A DNA stretch of 64,000 bases, taken from Nitrospira sp. GTDB taxonomy: Bacteria; Nitrospirota; Nitrospiria; Nitrospirales; Nitrospiraceae. Under the pieces are notes generated by a model that was not told where the DNA came from, did no database searches, and worked only from the letters and a program-made list of their open reading frames with translations. The stretch spans positions 3,741,501 through 3,805,500 of the forward strand of contig BQWY01000001.1 in the NCBI GenBank assembly GCA_036984305.1. The letters are read 5' to 3'. Positions 1 through 10,009 of this stretch are shown piece by piece; the stretch's first letter is position 1; the number at the start of each line of letters is the position of its first letter. The position numbers and the translations under genes were made by a program.

Positions 1-1076
1 AAGCGCAAATAGTACAAGGATTCGATATCCGACATGGGACGGACGCGCAAAGGACGTCGTTGCTCCTGCTGAAATGACGCCGGTGGGACCCGGCCGATGC
101 CGCCCCGGAGAAGATTGCGCGCGATGGACAAAATGTCACTGACGACGGCGCTGCCCGTTGGAAGAGACCCGGCACCGCGCCCGTACAGCATGACGTCGCT
201 CACGGCGTCTCCGACCACCTGAATTGCATTGTACACCCCGTTAACCTGGGCCATGGGCGAGGTCACGGGAATCATGGTCGGATGGACGCGGGCCTCGATT
301 TCGCCCTCGGTGAACTTCGCGATGCCCAGGAGCTTAATGGCATATCCAAACTCTTTCGCGTAAGCGAAGTCGAGCGGGGTCAGCTTGGTGATGCCCTCTG
401 TCGCAATCTCCTTCACATCGACAGGTGTGCCATAGGCCAGATTCACCATGATGGCCAGTTTGTGCGCCGAATCGATGCCTTCGACGTCGAACGTGGGATC
501 GGCTTCCGCGTAACCGGCACGGGTCGCTTCCTTGAGAACGTCGGCAAAACTCCGGCCCTCCTGCATCATTCGGGTGAGAATGTAATTCGACGTCCCGTTG
601 ATGATCCCATAGATGGACAGGATCGTGTTGGCTGCAAGCCCTTCCGTCAGGGCACGAACAATCGGGATGCCGCCCCCGACGCTGGCTTCGAATCCAAGGT
701 CGATGCCGCGCCGTGTCGCAGCCTCAAAAATCTCCTCGCCGTGCACCGCCAGCAGGGCCTTATTGGCCGTGACGACCTGTTTCCCTTTCGCGATGGCGTC
801 GAGCATCACCCGCTTGGCAGCTTCGTACCCACCGATCAATTCCACCACGATGTCGATCGACGGATCGTCCAGAATGGCGCGTCCGTCCGCGATCAGCATG
901 TCGGACGGCAGGGTGAGCCCCCGATCTCGCGATACGTCGAGGTCCGCCACGCGCACGAGCTCCACCGGTACGCCCACGCGCCTACGAATGATCTCGGCAT
1001 TCTGCAACAGAATTCTGGCGACACCGGTCCCAACGGTCCCAAATCCGATAATGCCGACACCAATGCGGGACTTCAC
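1..1076 (-). CDS. hom: Homoserine dehydrogenase, C-terminus cut by window edge
   Basis: NAD(P)-dependent reduction of aspartate semialdehyde to homoserine, leading to threonine and methionine. Translating the minus strand from the GTG at 1076 gives an N-terminal Rossmann segment, [16 protein letters not shown], then a stretch containing VTANKALL and the family signature [11 protein letters not shown]. The frame is open to base 1, so only about 358 residues are present and any C-terminal ACT domain lies outside the window. The GTG start overlaps the TGA stop of alaC (GTGA, 1073-1076), so the two genes are translationally coupled in one operon that joins alanine and aspartate-family amino acid metabolism. 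Confidence 0.93.
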   Translation of the reverse strand, partial: MKSRIGVGIIGFGTVGTGVARILLQNAEIIRRRVGVPVELVRVADLDVSRDRGLTLPSDMLIADGRAILDDPSIDIVVELIGGYEAAKRVMLDAIAKGKQVVTANKALLAVHGEEIFEAATRRGIDLGFEASVGGGIPIVRALTEGLAANTILSIYGIINGTSNYILTRMMQEGRSFADVLKEATRAGYAEADPTFDVEGIDSAHKLAIMVNLAYGTPVDVKEIATEGITKLTPLDFAYAKEFGYAIKLLGIAKFTEGEIEARVHPTMIPVTSPMAQVNGVYNAIQVVGDAVSDVMLYGRGAGSLPTGSAVVSDILSIARNLLRGGIGRVPPASFQQEQRRPLRVRPMSDIESLYYLR

Positions 1077-2260
1077 GCCTTGGCCCCTCCCAACTTCAAC
1101 ACCCGCTTGATCCCGCGCACGGCCTGCCTAGTTCGATGCTCGTTTTCCACGAGTGCAAACCGGACGTACTCGTCACCACCCTCGCCGAAGCCGATACCGG
1201 GAGACACCGCGACCTTGGCCTCGCGGAGCAGGAGTTTTGAAAACTCCAACGAGCCCATGGCGTGGAATGCCTGAGGGATACGAGCCCAGACGAACATCGT
1301 GGCGCGAGGCATATCGACCGGCCATCCGATGCGATTCAGCCCGTTCACCAGTACGTTCCGGCGCTTTTGATATCGTTGCACCGTCTCTTTCACGCAATCC
1401 TGCGGTCCATTGAGTGCGATGATGCTGGCAATTTGGACCGGCTGGAAGATTCCATAATCCAGGTAGCTCTTGATCTTCCCCAGCGCCCCGATGATCTCTT
1501 TGTTTCCCACGCAGAAGCCGACGCGCCAGCCGGGCATGTTGTAGCTTTTCGACAGCGTGAAAAACTCAACCCCGATGTCCTTGGCCTCGGGAATCTGCAA
1601 CAAGCTCGGTGCCCTGTAGCCGTCGAAAACCAAGTCGGCATAGGCATAGTCGTGGATCACAATCAAATTGTGCTCTTTCGCAAAGGCCACGACCTTCTTG
1701 AAGAATTCCAGATCGACTACCGCGGTGGTGGGATTATGCGGAAAATTCAGGACCAAAATTTTTGGACGCGGCAGCGTCTGCTTATACGCTTGCAGCAAGT
1801 CGTCGAAGAAATCGCTATCGGGGCGCAAGGGCACTCCACGAACCTCGCCGCCTGCAATGATGACACTGTACATGTGAATCGGATACGTCGGAGTTGGAGT
1901 CAACACGACATCACCGGGACCAATCATCGCCAGCGCCAAATGGGCGATCCCCTCCTTGGAGCCGATCGTCACGATGGCTTCAGTCTCCGGGTCGAGATCC
2001 ACGCCACAGTTCCGCTTATACCACGATGTGATGGCATGTCGGAGCTTGGTTATTCCACGCGAGGCAGAATACCGGTGATTCACACCTTTTTTGGCGGCCT
2101 CGATCAACTTGTCGACGATGTGAGTAGGGGTGGGCTCGTCGGGATTACCCATCCCGAAATCGATAATATCCTCCCCGCGACGTCGAGCCTCTTGCTTGAG
2201 GGTCTGCACCACTGCGAAAACGTACGGCGGCAGTCTTTTCAGGCGATAAAAGTCCATCAT
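1073..2260 (-). CDS. alaC: Alanine/LL-DAP-type class I aminotransferase
   Basis: PLP-dependent transaminase, 395 aa, of the AlaC/DapL-like branch of fold type I aminotransferases; most likely glutamate-pyruvate transamination in the cytoplasm. The PLP lysine is K238 in [10 protein letters not shown] (237-246). The substrate-loop motif [10 protein letters not shown] is at about 172-181, and D204 and Y206 in the HDYAYADL segment are the usual cofactor contacts. Length is normal for the family. Two ATG codons are adjacent (2260 and 2257). The gene lies directly upstream of hom with a 4-nt overlap, so an older reading as an aspartate aminotransferase feeding homoserine synthesis is also possible. 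Confidence 0.9.
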   Translation of the reverse strand: MMDFYRLKRLPPYVFAVVQTLKQEARRRGEDIIDFGMGNPDEPTPTHIVDKLIEAAKKGVNHRYSASRGITKLRHAITSWYKRNCGVDLDPETEAIVTIGSKEGIAHLALAMIGPGDVVLTPTPTYPIHMYSVIIAGGEVRGVPLRPDSDFFDDLLQAYKQTLPRPKILVLNFPHNPTTAVVDLEFFKKVVAFAKEHNLIVIHDYAYADLVFDGYRAPSLLQIPEAKDIGVEFFTLSKSYNMPGWRVGFCVGNKEIIGALGKIKSYLDYGIFQPVQIASIIALNGPQDCVKETVQRYQKRRNVLVNGLNRIGWPVDMPRATMFVWARIPQAFHAMGSLEFSKLLLREAKVAVSPGIGFGEGGDEYVRFALVENEHRTRQAVRGIKRVLKLGGAKA

Positions 2261-2312
2261 GGGCTGGAGTCATCCACAGGGTCGAAATGGTTTGAATCGT
2301 TGGGGAGTAGAT

Positions 2313-2341
2313 ATTCTAGTAAAGCCTCTTAACTTAGTCAA
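2313..2341 (-). promoter_or_regulatory. Sigma70-type promoter for alaC-hom
   Basis: Read on the minus strand: -35 TTGACT (2336-2341), a 17-nt spacer, then -10 TAGAAT (2313-2318). The predicted start is near 2306, giving a leader of about 45 nt before the alaC ATG. The hexamers are identical to those upstream of the ferredoxin gene at 22682. The rest of the 281-nt divergent gap up to pdxJ shows no other clear element. Confidence 0.7.
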
Positions 2342-2541
2342 TTTTCAGGGAATCTAGGCGACGAGCCACTCCTGGGGTATGACCCAGCCCGAGCCGGCGA
2401 TCTTGGCGAACCCGCTTTGTGACAAGGCCAGTTGGCTATGCCATAATGCCGCGCGTCAGATCCCCATCAAGATAAGATAAATGGTGCGGTCCGCATTGCC
2501 TTCGCAACCGCTATTTGGAACCTGCAATTGAGGGAGGTCGT

Positions 2542-3255
2542 GTGGCACGATTGGGCGTCAATGTTGATCATGTAGCAACACTGCGGCAGGCACGCGGGGG
2601 CCAGGAACCGGACCCTGTCGAGGCCGCCTTTTTGGCAGAACTTGCCGGAGCTGATGGAATTGTCATGCATTTACGAGAGGATAGACGGCATGTTCAAGAT
2701 AGGGATCTGACGCTGCTCAAAGAAACCATCAAGACCAAGCTCGATCTCGAAATGGCACCGGAGGAAGAAATTGCCAGGATAGCCCTCTCGGTCAAACCCC
2801 ATCTTGTTACCCTGGTACCGGAACGGCGCCAGGAACTCACCACGGAAGGGGGTCTCGACGTCATCGGTCAACGCGACAAGATCGACAAGATCATTCAACT
2901 CCTCCACGGAGGAGGGATCCCAGTCAGTCTTTTTATCGAACCGGACCTGAACCATATCAAGATCGCGCACAAGCTCTCCGCCGATTATGTCGAGTTGCAT
3001 ACCGGACGGTATGCCAATGCCAAACTGTCCAAGGAAGAACAGACAGGGCTTGAATCGTTATCGCAATCCGCCAAATTGGCGTTCAAGCTGGGCATGGGAG
3101 TCAACGCCGGACATGGTCTCAATTACCGAAACGTGAAGCGGTTGACACAAATCACGGAAATCGTCGAGTACAACATAGGCCACAGCATTGTCGCCCGCGC
3201 GGTGTTAGTCGGATTCGAGCGAGCCGTCCGCGAGATGAAGAGCATGGTCACCTAG
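2542..3255 (+). CDS. pdxJ: Pyridoxine 5'-phosphate synthase
   Basis: Condenses 1-deoxyxylulose 5-phosphate with 3-amino-2-oxopropyl phosphate to form pyridoxine 5'-phosphate, the last step of DXP-dependent vitamin B6 synthesis. The protein is 237 aa and begins MARLGVNVDHVATLRQARGG, the classic PdxJ N-terminus. It also has the conserved segments VMHLREDRRHVQD and AGHGLNYRNV. The frame is open back to a TTG at 2515, but the GTG at 2542 is preferred: AGGGAGGT (2531-2538) lies just before it and it matches family length. It heads a plus-strand run with nnrD, tsaE, lapA and mutS. Confidence 0.96.
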   Translation: MARLGVNVDHVATLRQARGGQEPDPVEAAFLAELAGADGIVMHLREDRRHVQDRDLTLLKETIKTKLDLEMAPEEEIARIALSVKPHLVTLVPERRQELTTEGGLDVIGQRDKIDKIIQLLHGGGIPVSLFIEPDLNHIKIAHKLSADYVELHTGRYANAKLSKEEQTGLESLSQSAKLAFKLGMGVNAGHGLNYRNVKRLTQITEIVEYNIGHSIVARAVLVGFERAVREMKSMVT

Positions 3256-3340
3256 TGCATTGATCGAACGCATGATCCGACACGAGAACGAGAATTCCTT
3301 CCTCTAGACCGCAGGTGCTGGAATTGCGTCTAGGCCATTC

Positions 3341-4891
3341 ATGAACGTCGTCACGGCGGCGCAGATGCAGGCGATCGACCGCCGCGCAATCGAAAAGGGG
3401 AAAATCCCCAGTCTTACCCTTATGGAGCGCGCCGGCTCCGAGACTGTGGCCGCCATGGAAGCGCACTTCGGACCGCTACGCACGAAACGGATCGTGATCG
3501 TCTGCGGTAAAGGACACAACGGTGGAGACGGACTCGTGGTTGCGCGGCTTCTCAAGCACCGAAAAGCCAAGATACGGGTCGTTTTGCTCCATCCCATTTC
3601 CAACTTGGCTCGCGATACACGGACCATGCACCGGCGTCTGGTGCGCGGAGGGAACACGGCGCTGATCACCGCGACACCGGCCCCCGACGAGCTGGCTCAG
3701 GCATTGGACGGTGCGGACATACTTGTGGATGCCCTGTTAGGAACGGGCCTCTCCTCGCCCGTTTCCGGTATCTACCGGTCTGCTATCGAGGCGCTCAACG
3801 GGACGGGCCGCCCGATCGTCGCCATCGATCTTCCATCCGGACTAGATGCTGACACGGGCCACGTCCTCGGTGCGGCGGTGCGAGCCACGCTCACGGTGAC
3901 CATGGGTCTACCCAAGTATGGATTGTATCTGGGTGAGGGGATCGATTATTCGGGGACGGTTCGAATCGCCGACATCGGCATTCCAGCTGCCTATGCCCAG
4001 ACCATCGAAGGCTCCGTTTCTCTCCTGACAGGGGACACGATTGCCGGCCTGATCCCGACGCGACGTCCCTCTTCCCACAAGGGGACCTTCGGTCACGTCG
4101 GCATCATTGCCGGATCCCCTGGAAAAACCGGTGCTGCAGCACTGGCCGCAAGGGCGGCGCTGCGAGTGGGGTCCGGCTTAGTCACAGTCGCAACTCCCGC
4201 CGGTGTCAATTCCATCGTGGAAGGTAAGTTGCTCGAGGCCATGTCCGTTCCGATTTCCGATACACCAGAGCATGCGTTCGGACCGAACAGTTTGCAAGAC
4301 CTGTTGACGTTTGCGCGCACTAAGAGCGCCGTGGCCGTCGGACCCGGTATCGGGACCCATGCGGGGACGATTCACGTCATCCGAGACTTTCTTCCACGGT
4401 GTTCCGTCCCTTGCGTTGTGGACGCCGATGCCTTAAATGCCATCGCGGAGGGACCGGAAATGCTGAGTCGTTGTTCGGCGGCACTGATCCTCACCCCGCA
4501 CCCGGGCGAGATGGCTCGATTAGCGCGGTTGGACAGCGGCCGGGCCGTGAATCGCGACCGCTTAGGCATCGCCAGGGAGTTTGCCAAGACCCATGGTGTC
4601 ATCGTGGTCCTCAAAGGAGCTCGGACAGTCATCGCGCATCCCGATGGACAGACCGCGATCTCTCCATCCGGAAATCCAGGCCTTGCGACCGGTGGCACAG
4701 GCGACGTCCTCACCGGGATGATTGGAGGTTTTCTCGCTCAGGGGCTTCGCCCCTGGGAAGCGGCCTGTGCCGGGGCGTACCTGCACGGGCTTGCCGGCGA
4801 TGTCGCTGCAGAAGTGCGTGGCCAAGCCAGTATGATCGCCGGGGACGTCATCGAACACATTGCCCATGCCTTTGGCCAAGTCACCAACTAA
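3341..4891 (+). CDS. nnrD: Bifunctional NAD(P)H-hydrate epimerase / dehydratase
   Basis: Repairs damaged NADH and NADPH: the N-terminal YjeF domain epimerises the hydrates and the C-terminal ribokinase-like domain dehydrates them using ADP. Of 516 residues, about 1-215 form the epimerase (VCGKGHNGGDG, ALLGTGLSSPVSG, AIDLPSGLDADTG). The rest is the dehydratase, with SHKGTFGHV, AVGPGIGTHAG, ILTPHPGEMARL and the phosphate-binding NPGLATGGTGDVLTGM. Length is normal for the fused form. The 3' end overlaps tsaE by 32 nt, an arrangement found in many bacteria. Confidence 0.96.
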   Translation: MNVVTAAQMQAIDRRAIEKGKIPSLTLMERAGSETVAAMEAHFGPLRTKRIVIVCGKGHNGGDGLVVARLLKHRKAKIRVVLLHPISNLARDTRTMHRRLVRGGNTALITATPAPDELAQALDGADILVDALLGTGLSSPVSGIYRSAIEALNGTGRPIVAIDLPSGLDADTGHVLGAAVRATLTVTMGLPKYGLYLGEGIDYSGTVRIADIGIPAAYAQTIEGSVSLLTGDTIAGLIPTRRPSSHKGTFGHVGIIAGSPGKTGAAALAARAALRVGSGLVTVATPAGVNSIVEGKLLEAMSVPISDTPEHAFGPNSLQDLLTFARTKSAVAVGPGIGTHAGTIHVIRDFLPRCSVPCVVDADALNAIAEGPEMLSRCSAALILTPHPGEMARLARLDSGRAVNRDRLGIAREFAKTHGVIVVLKGARTVIAHPDGQTAISPSGNPGLATGGTGDVLTGMIGGFLAQGLRPWEAACAGAYLHGLAGDVAAEVRGQASMIAGDVIEHIAHAFGQVTN

Positions 4892-5468
4892 GCCGGCCGC
4901 GCGTCACCGGCAAGCCCGGACGCGCTCACGGAGTCCCAATCAAGCACGCCGGCTCCTTGGTTCTACACCCTGGATTCTCCGTTCCGCATCGGCCACCCGA
5001 AGGTTCGGCGCCCAGTTGGCTCGGCTTCTTCAGGGCGGGGAAGTCGTGGCACTCAAGGGCGATCTAGGGGCCGGGAAGACACAGTTCGTCAAAGGATTAG
5101 CTCAGGGGCTCGGCGCGGCCACTCGGGAGGTGGCAAGCCCCACCTTTGTGTTTATTCATGAATACCGTGGACGTCTCCCACTGGCTCATATTGATCTTTA
5201 TCGCATCGAGGCTTCCGAAGAGCTTGACCAACTCGGATGGGCCGACTATCTTGACGGCCGGTGGGTGGTGGCCGTGGAATGGCCCGAAAAAGCCGAGAAC
5301 AGACTCCCGGCCGACCGTGTCGAAATTCAACTGCAACATCGCACCCCCAGGACGCGAGAGGCGACATGTACGGCGTTTGGCCCGGCTGCACAGGCGGTTG
5401 TGCGCCGGCTGAGACGGGATGCACCGCTAGACATTCCACCTCGCTCGCGCGCGCGGCGCCGCTCCTAA
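4860..5468 (+). CDS. tsaE: tRNA threonylcarbamoyladenosine biosynthesis ATPase TsaE
   Basis: P-loop ATPase that acts with TsaB and TsaD to make t6A37 in ANN-decoding tRNAs. Walker A is GDLGAGKTQFVKGLA; it is followed by the family block VASPTFVFIHEY and by HIDLYRI with WPEKAENRLP. The annotated 202 aa exceeds the usual 150-160. The first roughly 38 residues are Arg/Pro-rich and unlike the family, so an internal start near the conserved part, or a lineage-specific extension, is possible. ATG codons at 4860 and 4866 lie inside nnrD. The C-terminus is Arg-rich. Confidence 0.92.
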   Translation: MPMPLAKSPTKPAARHRQARTRSRSPNQARRLLGSTPWILRSASATRRFGAQLARLLQGGEVVALKGDLGAGKTQFVKGLAQGLGAATREVASPTFVFIHEYRGRLPLAHIDLYRIEASEELDQLGWADYLDGRWVVAVEWPEKAENRLPADRVEIQLQHRTPRTREATCTAFGPAAQAVVRRLRRDAPLDIPPRSRARRRS

Positions 5469-5503
5469 TCGCTCCCGTGTGAGTGCCCCCGAAAGAGTTC
5501 AGT

Positions 5504-5848
5504 ATGATTCGACTCATCCTCGTCGGGTTGCTGCTCCTCCTGTCTCTCGCATTCTTTCTGCAAAATCAAGAACAGGAAGTGACTCTGCACTATCTGTTTG
5601 GCCTTCGTGCGGTTTCAACCCCGATTTACAAGCCGATCCTCGGCTCCTTTGTCGTCGGCATCCTGGTGGCCGCAGTTCTGCTCTTCCCCGCGTGGTTGCG
5701 AAGCCGGATCGAATTGCGCCGCCGAACCAAGGCACTTCAGGACACAGAGGCTGACTTGGAGCGGCTCCGAGCCTCGCTGGGCAGTGCCATGCGCGGACCC
5801 CACAGCGCCACCACCGCGCTGGATGAAGAAGAGGATTCCGATGTCTGA
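5504..5848 (+). CDS. lapA: LapA-type (DUF1049) two-TM membrane protein
   Basis: 114 aa. An N-terminal hydrophobic helix (about residues 2-18) is followed by QNQEQEVTLHYLFG, a second hydrophobic segment (about 40-62), then a charged coiled tail (RIELRRRTKALQDTEADLERLR). This is the layout of the LapA domain, which in E. coli works with LapB in controlling LPS synthesis; that role is only inferred here. The ATG at 5504 is chosen over an upstream in-frame GTG at 5483 because the membrane helix starts there. The last 8 nt overlap mutS. Confidence 0.75.
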   Translation: MIRLILVGLLLLLSLAFFLQNQEQEVTLHYLFGLRAVSTPIYKPILGSFVVGILVAAVLLFPAWLRSRIELRRRTKALQDTEADLERLRASLGSAMRGPHSATTALDEEEDSDV

Positions 5849-8483
5849 GACTGACCTCTCGCCGCTCATGCGGCAATATCGGGACATCAAGCGAGCGCAC
5901 GCCGGGGCGATCCTCTTTTTCCGCGTTGGTGATTTCTATGAGATGTTCTACCAGGACGCGGAGGACGCCTCCCGCCTCCTCAGCATCGCCCTTACGTCGC
6001 GCGACAAGTCTAGCGCAGACCCTGTCCCTCTTTGCGGCGTGCCTTATCATGCGGCTAGTGGATATATCGCCAAGCTCTTGAAGGCCGGGCGGACTGTGGC
6101 GCTGTGTGAGCAAGTGGAGGATCCCAAGGTCGTCAAGGGTCTGATACGACGTGAGGTCGTACGCCTGTATACGCCGGGCACCTTGGTCGACGCCGAACTC
6201 TTGCCGGCGACAGAAGCATGCTGGCTCGCCGCGGTAACCGCATCTCCAGTTTCGCCCGGTGCGCCACAAGAGCAGCAGCTCGGATTGGCTGCGCTGGATT
6301 TATCCACCGGGGAGTTTCGGATCTGCGAATTCGATGGAAGGCGAGCCGTTTCCCACCTACAAGACGAACTCAGTCGATTGGAACCGAAAGAATTGTTGCT
6401 TTCTGCAGATCTTCCGCCCGACCTCTCAGCCGTGGCAGCCGGACTCCCGGGCTGCCGTGTCTGCCTGGAGGAAGGCAGTCGCTTCGACGAAGGGGCGACA
6501 CATGCCGCCTTGCATAAGCAGTTCTCGACTCACATCATATCCCGCCTCGTTAGCGAGACGTCACCAACGGGACGATGCGCGGCCGGCGCCGTCTTGCGCT
6601 ACCTCTATGATACGCAACCCAATACCGACCTTCGACATATTCATGAGGCGGCCGTTCAGCGATTCTCCGACACCATGCGCCTCGACAGCATGACCATCCG
6701 AAATCTCGAACTTGTACGCCCTCTCAACGATCCACTCGATGCCGAAGCCTCGCCTCGCACGACCGTGTTGGGCGTATTGGATCGTACCGTAACTGTAATG
6801 GGCAGCCGGCTCATGCGCGACTGGATCATTCGTCCGCTCGTGGATCTTCCAACTATTCAGTCCCGTCTTGATGCCGTGGAAGAGTTAGCCCAAGGGCTTG
6901 AACCACGATTCCAGATCCGTGCGGCACTCAAGCCGGTTCAGGATATAGCACGGTTGACGAGCCGAATCGCGGTGGTGCGAGCTTCTCCACGCGATGTGTT
7001 GTCGTTGAAGCGCTCCCTCTTGGCGCTGACTGATCTACGAGTGCCCTTGGCCAGGCTACACTCCCCGCTGCTCAGGAATCTCGTTGGAGAGTGGGATTCC
7101 GGGGAGGATCTCACCGATCTCATCGTGCGGGCTGTCCACCCGGACGCCCCCGCTCTCGTCCGGGACGGCGGGATTATCCAAGACGGATATCATTGTGAGG
7201 TCGATGGCCTGCGGACCGCGATGCGGGACGGAAAGCAGTGGATCGCCCAGCTCGAGGCTAGGGAACGTGCGCGGACCGGAATTGAATCGTTGAAGGTTCG
7301 GTATAACCAGGTATTTGGGTATTACCTAGAAATCACCAAGGCTAATCTCGCCAAAGTACCCTCGGACTATATTAGAAAGCAAACTCTCGCCAACGCCGAG
7401 CGCTTTATGACCCCTGAACTGAAAGAGCTTGAGGAGCGCGTCACCGGCGCAGAGGCCAAACTTACGGCGCTCGAGGTCCAATTGTTCGAGCAGGTACTTC
7501 AAGCACTTGCGCGCCATACCGAACGCTTACAGACCATGGCACGCCGAGTCGCAACCCTGGATGTCGTCGCAACCCTAGCCGAGGTGGCAACCCTGTATCG
7601 ATACGTACGCCCGGAGGTTCACGACGGCACCGCGATTCACATCACCGGAGGGCGCCATGCGGTGATTGAACGTCTGGCCCAGGATTTGAGTTTTGTCCCC
7701 AACGACACACAATTGGACCAGGACACCCATCGTCTTCTCATACTGACTGGGCCGAATATGGCAGGGAAAAGTACATACCTGCGGCAAGTGGCGCTGATTG
7801 TTCTCATGGCGCAAATGGGATCCTTTGTGCCGGCTGCCCAGGCTGCTATCGGCCTCGTCGATCGCATCTTCACGCGCGTCGGGGCATCAGACAATCTTTC
7901 CGCCGGACGAAGTACCTTCATGGTGGAGATGAGCGAGACCGCTCACATCCTCCATCACGCGACTCCGAGAAGTCTTATCCTGCTCGACGAGATCGGACGC
8001 GGTACCAGCACGTACGATGGCCTCAGTCTGGCGTGGGCCATCGCGGAGTTTATCCAGGATACAGAGCGACTGGGAGCCCGTACGCTGTTTGCCACACATT
8101 ATCATGAGATGACGCAACTGGCTGACCGACACCCTTCAGTTCAAAACTACCGAGTCTCGGTCCAGGAGCGGGATGGTGATGTACTATTTCTGCGGAAGAT
8201 TGTTGCAGGCGGGGCCGATCGCAGTTATGGCATTCATGTGGGAAAACTGGCTGGCCTGCCGAAGGAGATTGTTAGCCGTGCACAAGATGTCCTACGGCAG
8301 CTCGAACAATCTTCGTCCTCCAGTCCTCAATTCACCGAACCAGTCGAGCAGGTGTCCTTCCTAGACCCCGCACTGCCGGCCCCGCACCCAATCCTCGAGG
8401 AAGTTCGCCAAATGGATCTTTTTTCAATGACGCCGTTGGACGCACTCAACCGGCTCGCTGATCTCAAACGCCGACTGGAATAA
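5841..8483 (+). CDS. mutS: DNA mismatch repair protein MutS
   Basis: Recognises mispairs and small loops and recruits MutL. 880 aa, normal for MutS1. The mismatch-contacting Phe-Glu motif is in RVGDFYEMF near residue 33. Walker A GPNMAGKSTYLRQ is near residue 637, with LLDEIGRGTSTYDG (Walker B and signature) and FATHYHEMTQL downstream. The ATG at 5841 is preferred to upstream codons because GAAGAAGAGGA precedes it and the protein then begins MSETDLSPLMRQY as MutS proteins do; upstream sequence in this frame is the shadow of lapA. Confidence 0.97.
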   Translation: MSETDLSPLMRQYRDIKRAHAGAILFFRVGDFYEMFYQDAEDASRLLSIALTSRDKSSADPVPLCGVPYHAASGYIAKLLKAGRTVALCEQVEDPKVVKGLIRREVVRLYTPGTLVDAELLPATEACWLAAVTASPVSPGAPQEQQLGLAALDLSTGEFRICEFDGRRAVSHLQDELSRLEPKELLLSADLPPDLSAVAAGLPGCRVCLEEGSRFDEGATHAALHKQFSTHIISRLVSETSPTGRCAAGAVLRYLYDTQPNTDLRHIHEAAVQRFSDTMRLDSMTIRNLELVRPLNDPLDAEASPRTTVLGVLDRTVTVMGSRLMRDWIIRPLVDLPTIQSRLDAVEELAQGLEPRFQIRAALKPVQDIARLTSRIAVVRASPRDVLSLKRSLLALTDLRVPLARLHSPLLRNLVGEWDSGEDLTDLIVRAVHPDAPALVRDGGIIQDGYHCEVDGLRTAMRDGKQWIAQLEARERARTGIESLKVRYNQVFGYYLEITKANLAKVPSDYIRKQTLANAERFMTPELKELEERVTGAEAKLTALEVQLFEQVLQALARHTERLQTMARRVATLDVVATLAEVATLYRYVRPEVHDGTAIHITGGRHAVIERLAQDLSFVPNDTQLDQDTHRLLILTGPNMAGKSTYLRQVALIVLMAQMGSFVPAAQAAIGLVDRIFTRVGASDNLSAGRSTFMVEMSETAHILHHATPRSLILLDEIGRGTSTYDGLSLAWAIAEFIQDTERLGARTLFATHYHEMTQLADRHPSVQNYRVSVQERDGDVLFLRKIVAGGADRSYGIHVGKLAGLPKEIVSRAQDVLRQLEQSSSSSPQFTEPVEQVSFLDPALPAPHPILEEVRQMDLFSMTPLDALNRLADLKRRLE

Positions 8484-8509
8484 CGCGGCCGCATCGGACC
8501 AACTGACAC

Positions 8510-8549
8510 AAAAAAGAAGGGCGGCACCCTCGAAGGAGCGCCGCCCTTC
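8510..8549 (-). terminator. Intrinsic terminator of the secreted-protein operon
   Basis: A perfect 10-bp stem, GAAGGGCGGC (8516-8525) with GCCGCCCTTC (8540-8549). On the minus strand it is followed by six T (8510-8515). It lies 33 nt after the stop of the 8583-9236 gene. It is not oriented to end mutS, because no T run follows on the plus strand. Confidence 0.85.
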
Positions 8550-8582
8550 CCATGCAGCGGCCATTGGCCGCAGCAGAACTAT

Positions 8583-9236
8583 TTACTTTCCGGTATTATA
8601 TTCGGCTGTCCATGGAATAATACCGCCAACAGGCTTTCCACCCGGAATCAGCACATCGTATTCCATCGGCGGCATCGCCTTCGGAGCCGTATTCATAGCT
8701 TGCTTCGCCTTGGCGCAGGAAGCTTCCCACTCGTCTTTCCCCATGCACTCCTTCAAGCGCAGTGCGGAAATGCTGCGGGTTTTGCCTGGAGCACCAGCGT
8801 TTTCGTCGATCTTCTTGATCGAGGAGATTACACGATGGTTCTGCTCGGTCTCTTGAGCAACAAACTCGACCAATACGGTTTTGGAGCCTTCCGGCACTTC
8901 CTTCGCAGCGGCTGGTCCTGCATGCGGACGAGCCATACCCTTGATCTGTTCCCACACTTCTTTGTTAGCTGCGTAGAATTTCAGGTTCTTCCCGGGATGA
9001 ATACGCTGCCACCAAAGTCCACTCTCGGCATTGCCGCCGAATACGGCGATGTTAAGCCATACGGCTTCATCGTAGGGATCGATAACGATCACCCGGCCGT
9101 GCAAAGTAGTCGGCTTGCTCATATCCCCCCACTCAAACCGCTCTTGGAACGACTCAATGGCGAACGCAGCAGAGGTCATTGCCACCACGAGGGCCACGGC
9201 GGCCACAAGGGCCAGCCCTTTGGTCTGAAGCTTCAT
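8583..9236 (-). CDS. Secreted protein of unknown function (I)
   Basis: 217 aa, not recognised. A typical Sec signal peptide (residues 1 to about 26, KLQTKGLALVAAVALVVAM then AFA) is followed by a soluble domain. This has a beta-rich front part (TLHGRVIVIDPYDEAVWLNIAV), many Trp, and one Cys pair in KECMGKDEWEASCAKAK, probably a disulfide. The ATG at 9236 follows AAGGAGGGG at good spacing, so it is chosen over an upstream in-frame codon at 9269. It is the second gene of a two-gene operon with 9295-9813 and ends at a strong terminator. Probable periplasmic protein; no function assigned. Confidence 0.8.
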   Translation of the reverse strand: MKLQTKGLALVAAVALVVAMTSAAFAIESFQERFEWGDMSKPTTLHGRVIVIDPYDEAVWLNIAVFGGNAESGLWWQRIHPGKNLKFYAANKEVWEQIKGMARPHAGPAAAKEVPEGSKTVLVEFVAQETEQNHRVISSIKKIDENAGAPGKTRSISALRLKECMGKDEWEASCAKAKQAMNTAPKAMPPMEYDVLIPGGKPVGGIIPWTAEYNTGK

Positions 9237-9294
9237 GATTCGCCCCTCCTTAGTCCTTATAAAGAACACAATAAAATATGCTCGCCCTCGCCGT

Positions 9295-9813
9295 TTACTT
9301 CAGAACCTTGAAATCAGTAATGGTCCGACCATCGAGCGTCACTTCCATCGCGACGAGCTCCTGGGCGGCCTTGATCAGCCGATCCATGAGGGCCTTGTCC
9401 TTCACATTCAAACGCACGGTAGTCGCGGCATGGTACCAACCGGAGTATGGGTTATTTTTCTCGGTACCTCCGACAAATCCCCACGCACAGCAAGAGAACA
9501 AGGGGTCTGGCGGCTTCACGTCCAGATCCGTGGATGAGCGACCAGTCGGATTACCAGAGGCGGGCTCACCGGTGTTCCAATACTGAATCCCGAAAAGGAC
9601 TTCCCCATCTGGATTGTCGGCCCACTGTGACCAGACCCGCCCCTTCAATGTTTTGACCACGTCCCCTTTTAGAACTTGACCGCCGGGAGTAGCGGTCGCG
9701 GGGCCGCTTGCGGCTGGAGCGGCCGGAGCATCAGCGGCAACCGCCATGCCGGACGTCATCAAGCCAAATGCGGCCATGGCCGCCACTGCTGCTATGACGA
9801 CAACCTTCCTCAT
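9295..9813 (-). CDS. Secreted protein of unknown function (II)
   Basis: 172 aa, not recognised. The signal peptide is MRKVVVIAAVAAMAAFGLM..., ending near AVAADA; an Ala/Pro-rich linker follows, then a domain with TLKGRVWSQWADNPDGE, a CC pair (PLFSCCAWGF) and YHAATTVRLNVKDKALMDRLI. An exact AAGGAGGTG precedes the ATG at 9813, replacing the further upstream start at 9864. The phrase K-GRV near the start of the mature region resembles HGRV in the downstream gene, so the two may share a domain, but I cannot show this. Both strong ribosome sites and the promoter point to high expression. Confidence 0.8.
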   Translation of the reverse strand: MRKVVVIAAVAAMAAFGLMTSGMAVAADAPAAPAASGPATATPGGQVLKGDVVKTLKGRVWSQWADNPDGEVLFGIQYWNTGEPASGNPTGRSSTDLDVKPPDPLFSCCAWGFVGGTEKNNPYSGWYHAATTVRLNVKDKALMDRLIKAAQELVAMEVTLDGRTITDFKVLK

Positions 9814-10009
9814 CAAAGCACCTCCTTCATAAAATCGAACCAACAATTTCAGACCTTCTCTCAAACTGTTTCAGACCGAGAGTTGCGTACGAAATAAGTG
9901 CCAATTTTCAATGGAGCTGATTTGCTTAAAGGCCCGGGGGCACCGACCTCCTTTCCTCCGCTCCGACTGGTTCAGCAGCAAAAATTGTCCCTTCAATAAA
10001 AGTGGCGAG

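Noticed and set aside
282-1274. Long open frames on the plus strand opposite hom and alaC
   Set aside because: The minus strand encodes clear homoserine dehydrogenase and aminotransferase. The plus frames lack motifs and are antisense shadows of high-GC coding DNA.
9880-9960. Possible sigma54 (-24/-12) promoter, TTGGCAC on the minus strand near 9902
   Set aside because: The GC doublet is not at the required distance, and a good sigma70-type promoter lies further upstream.
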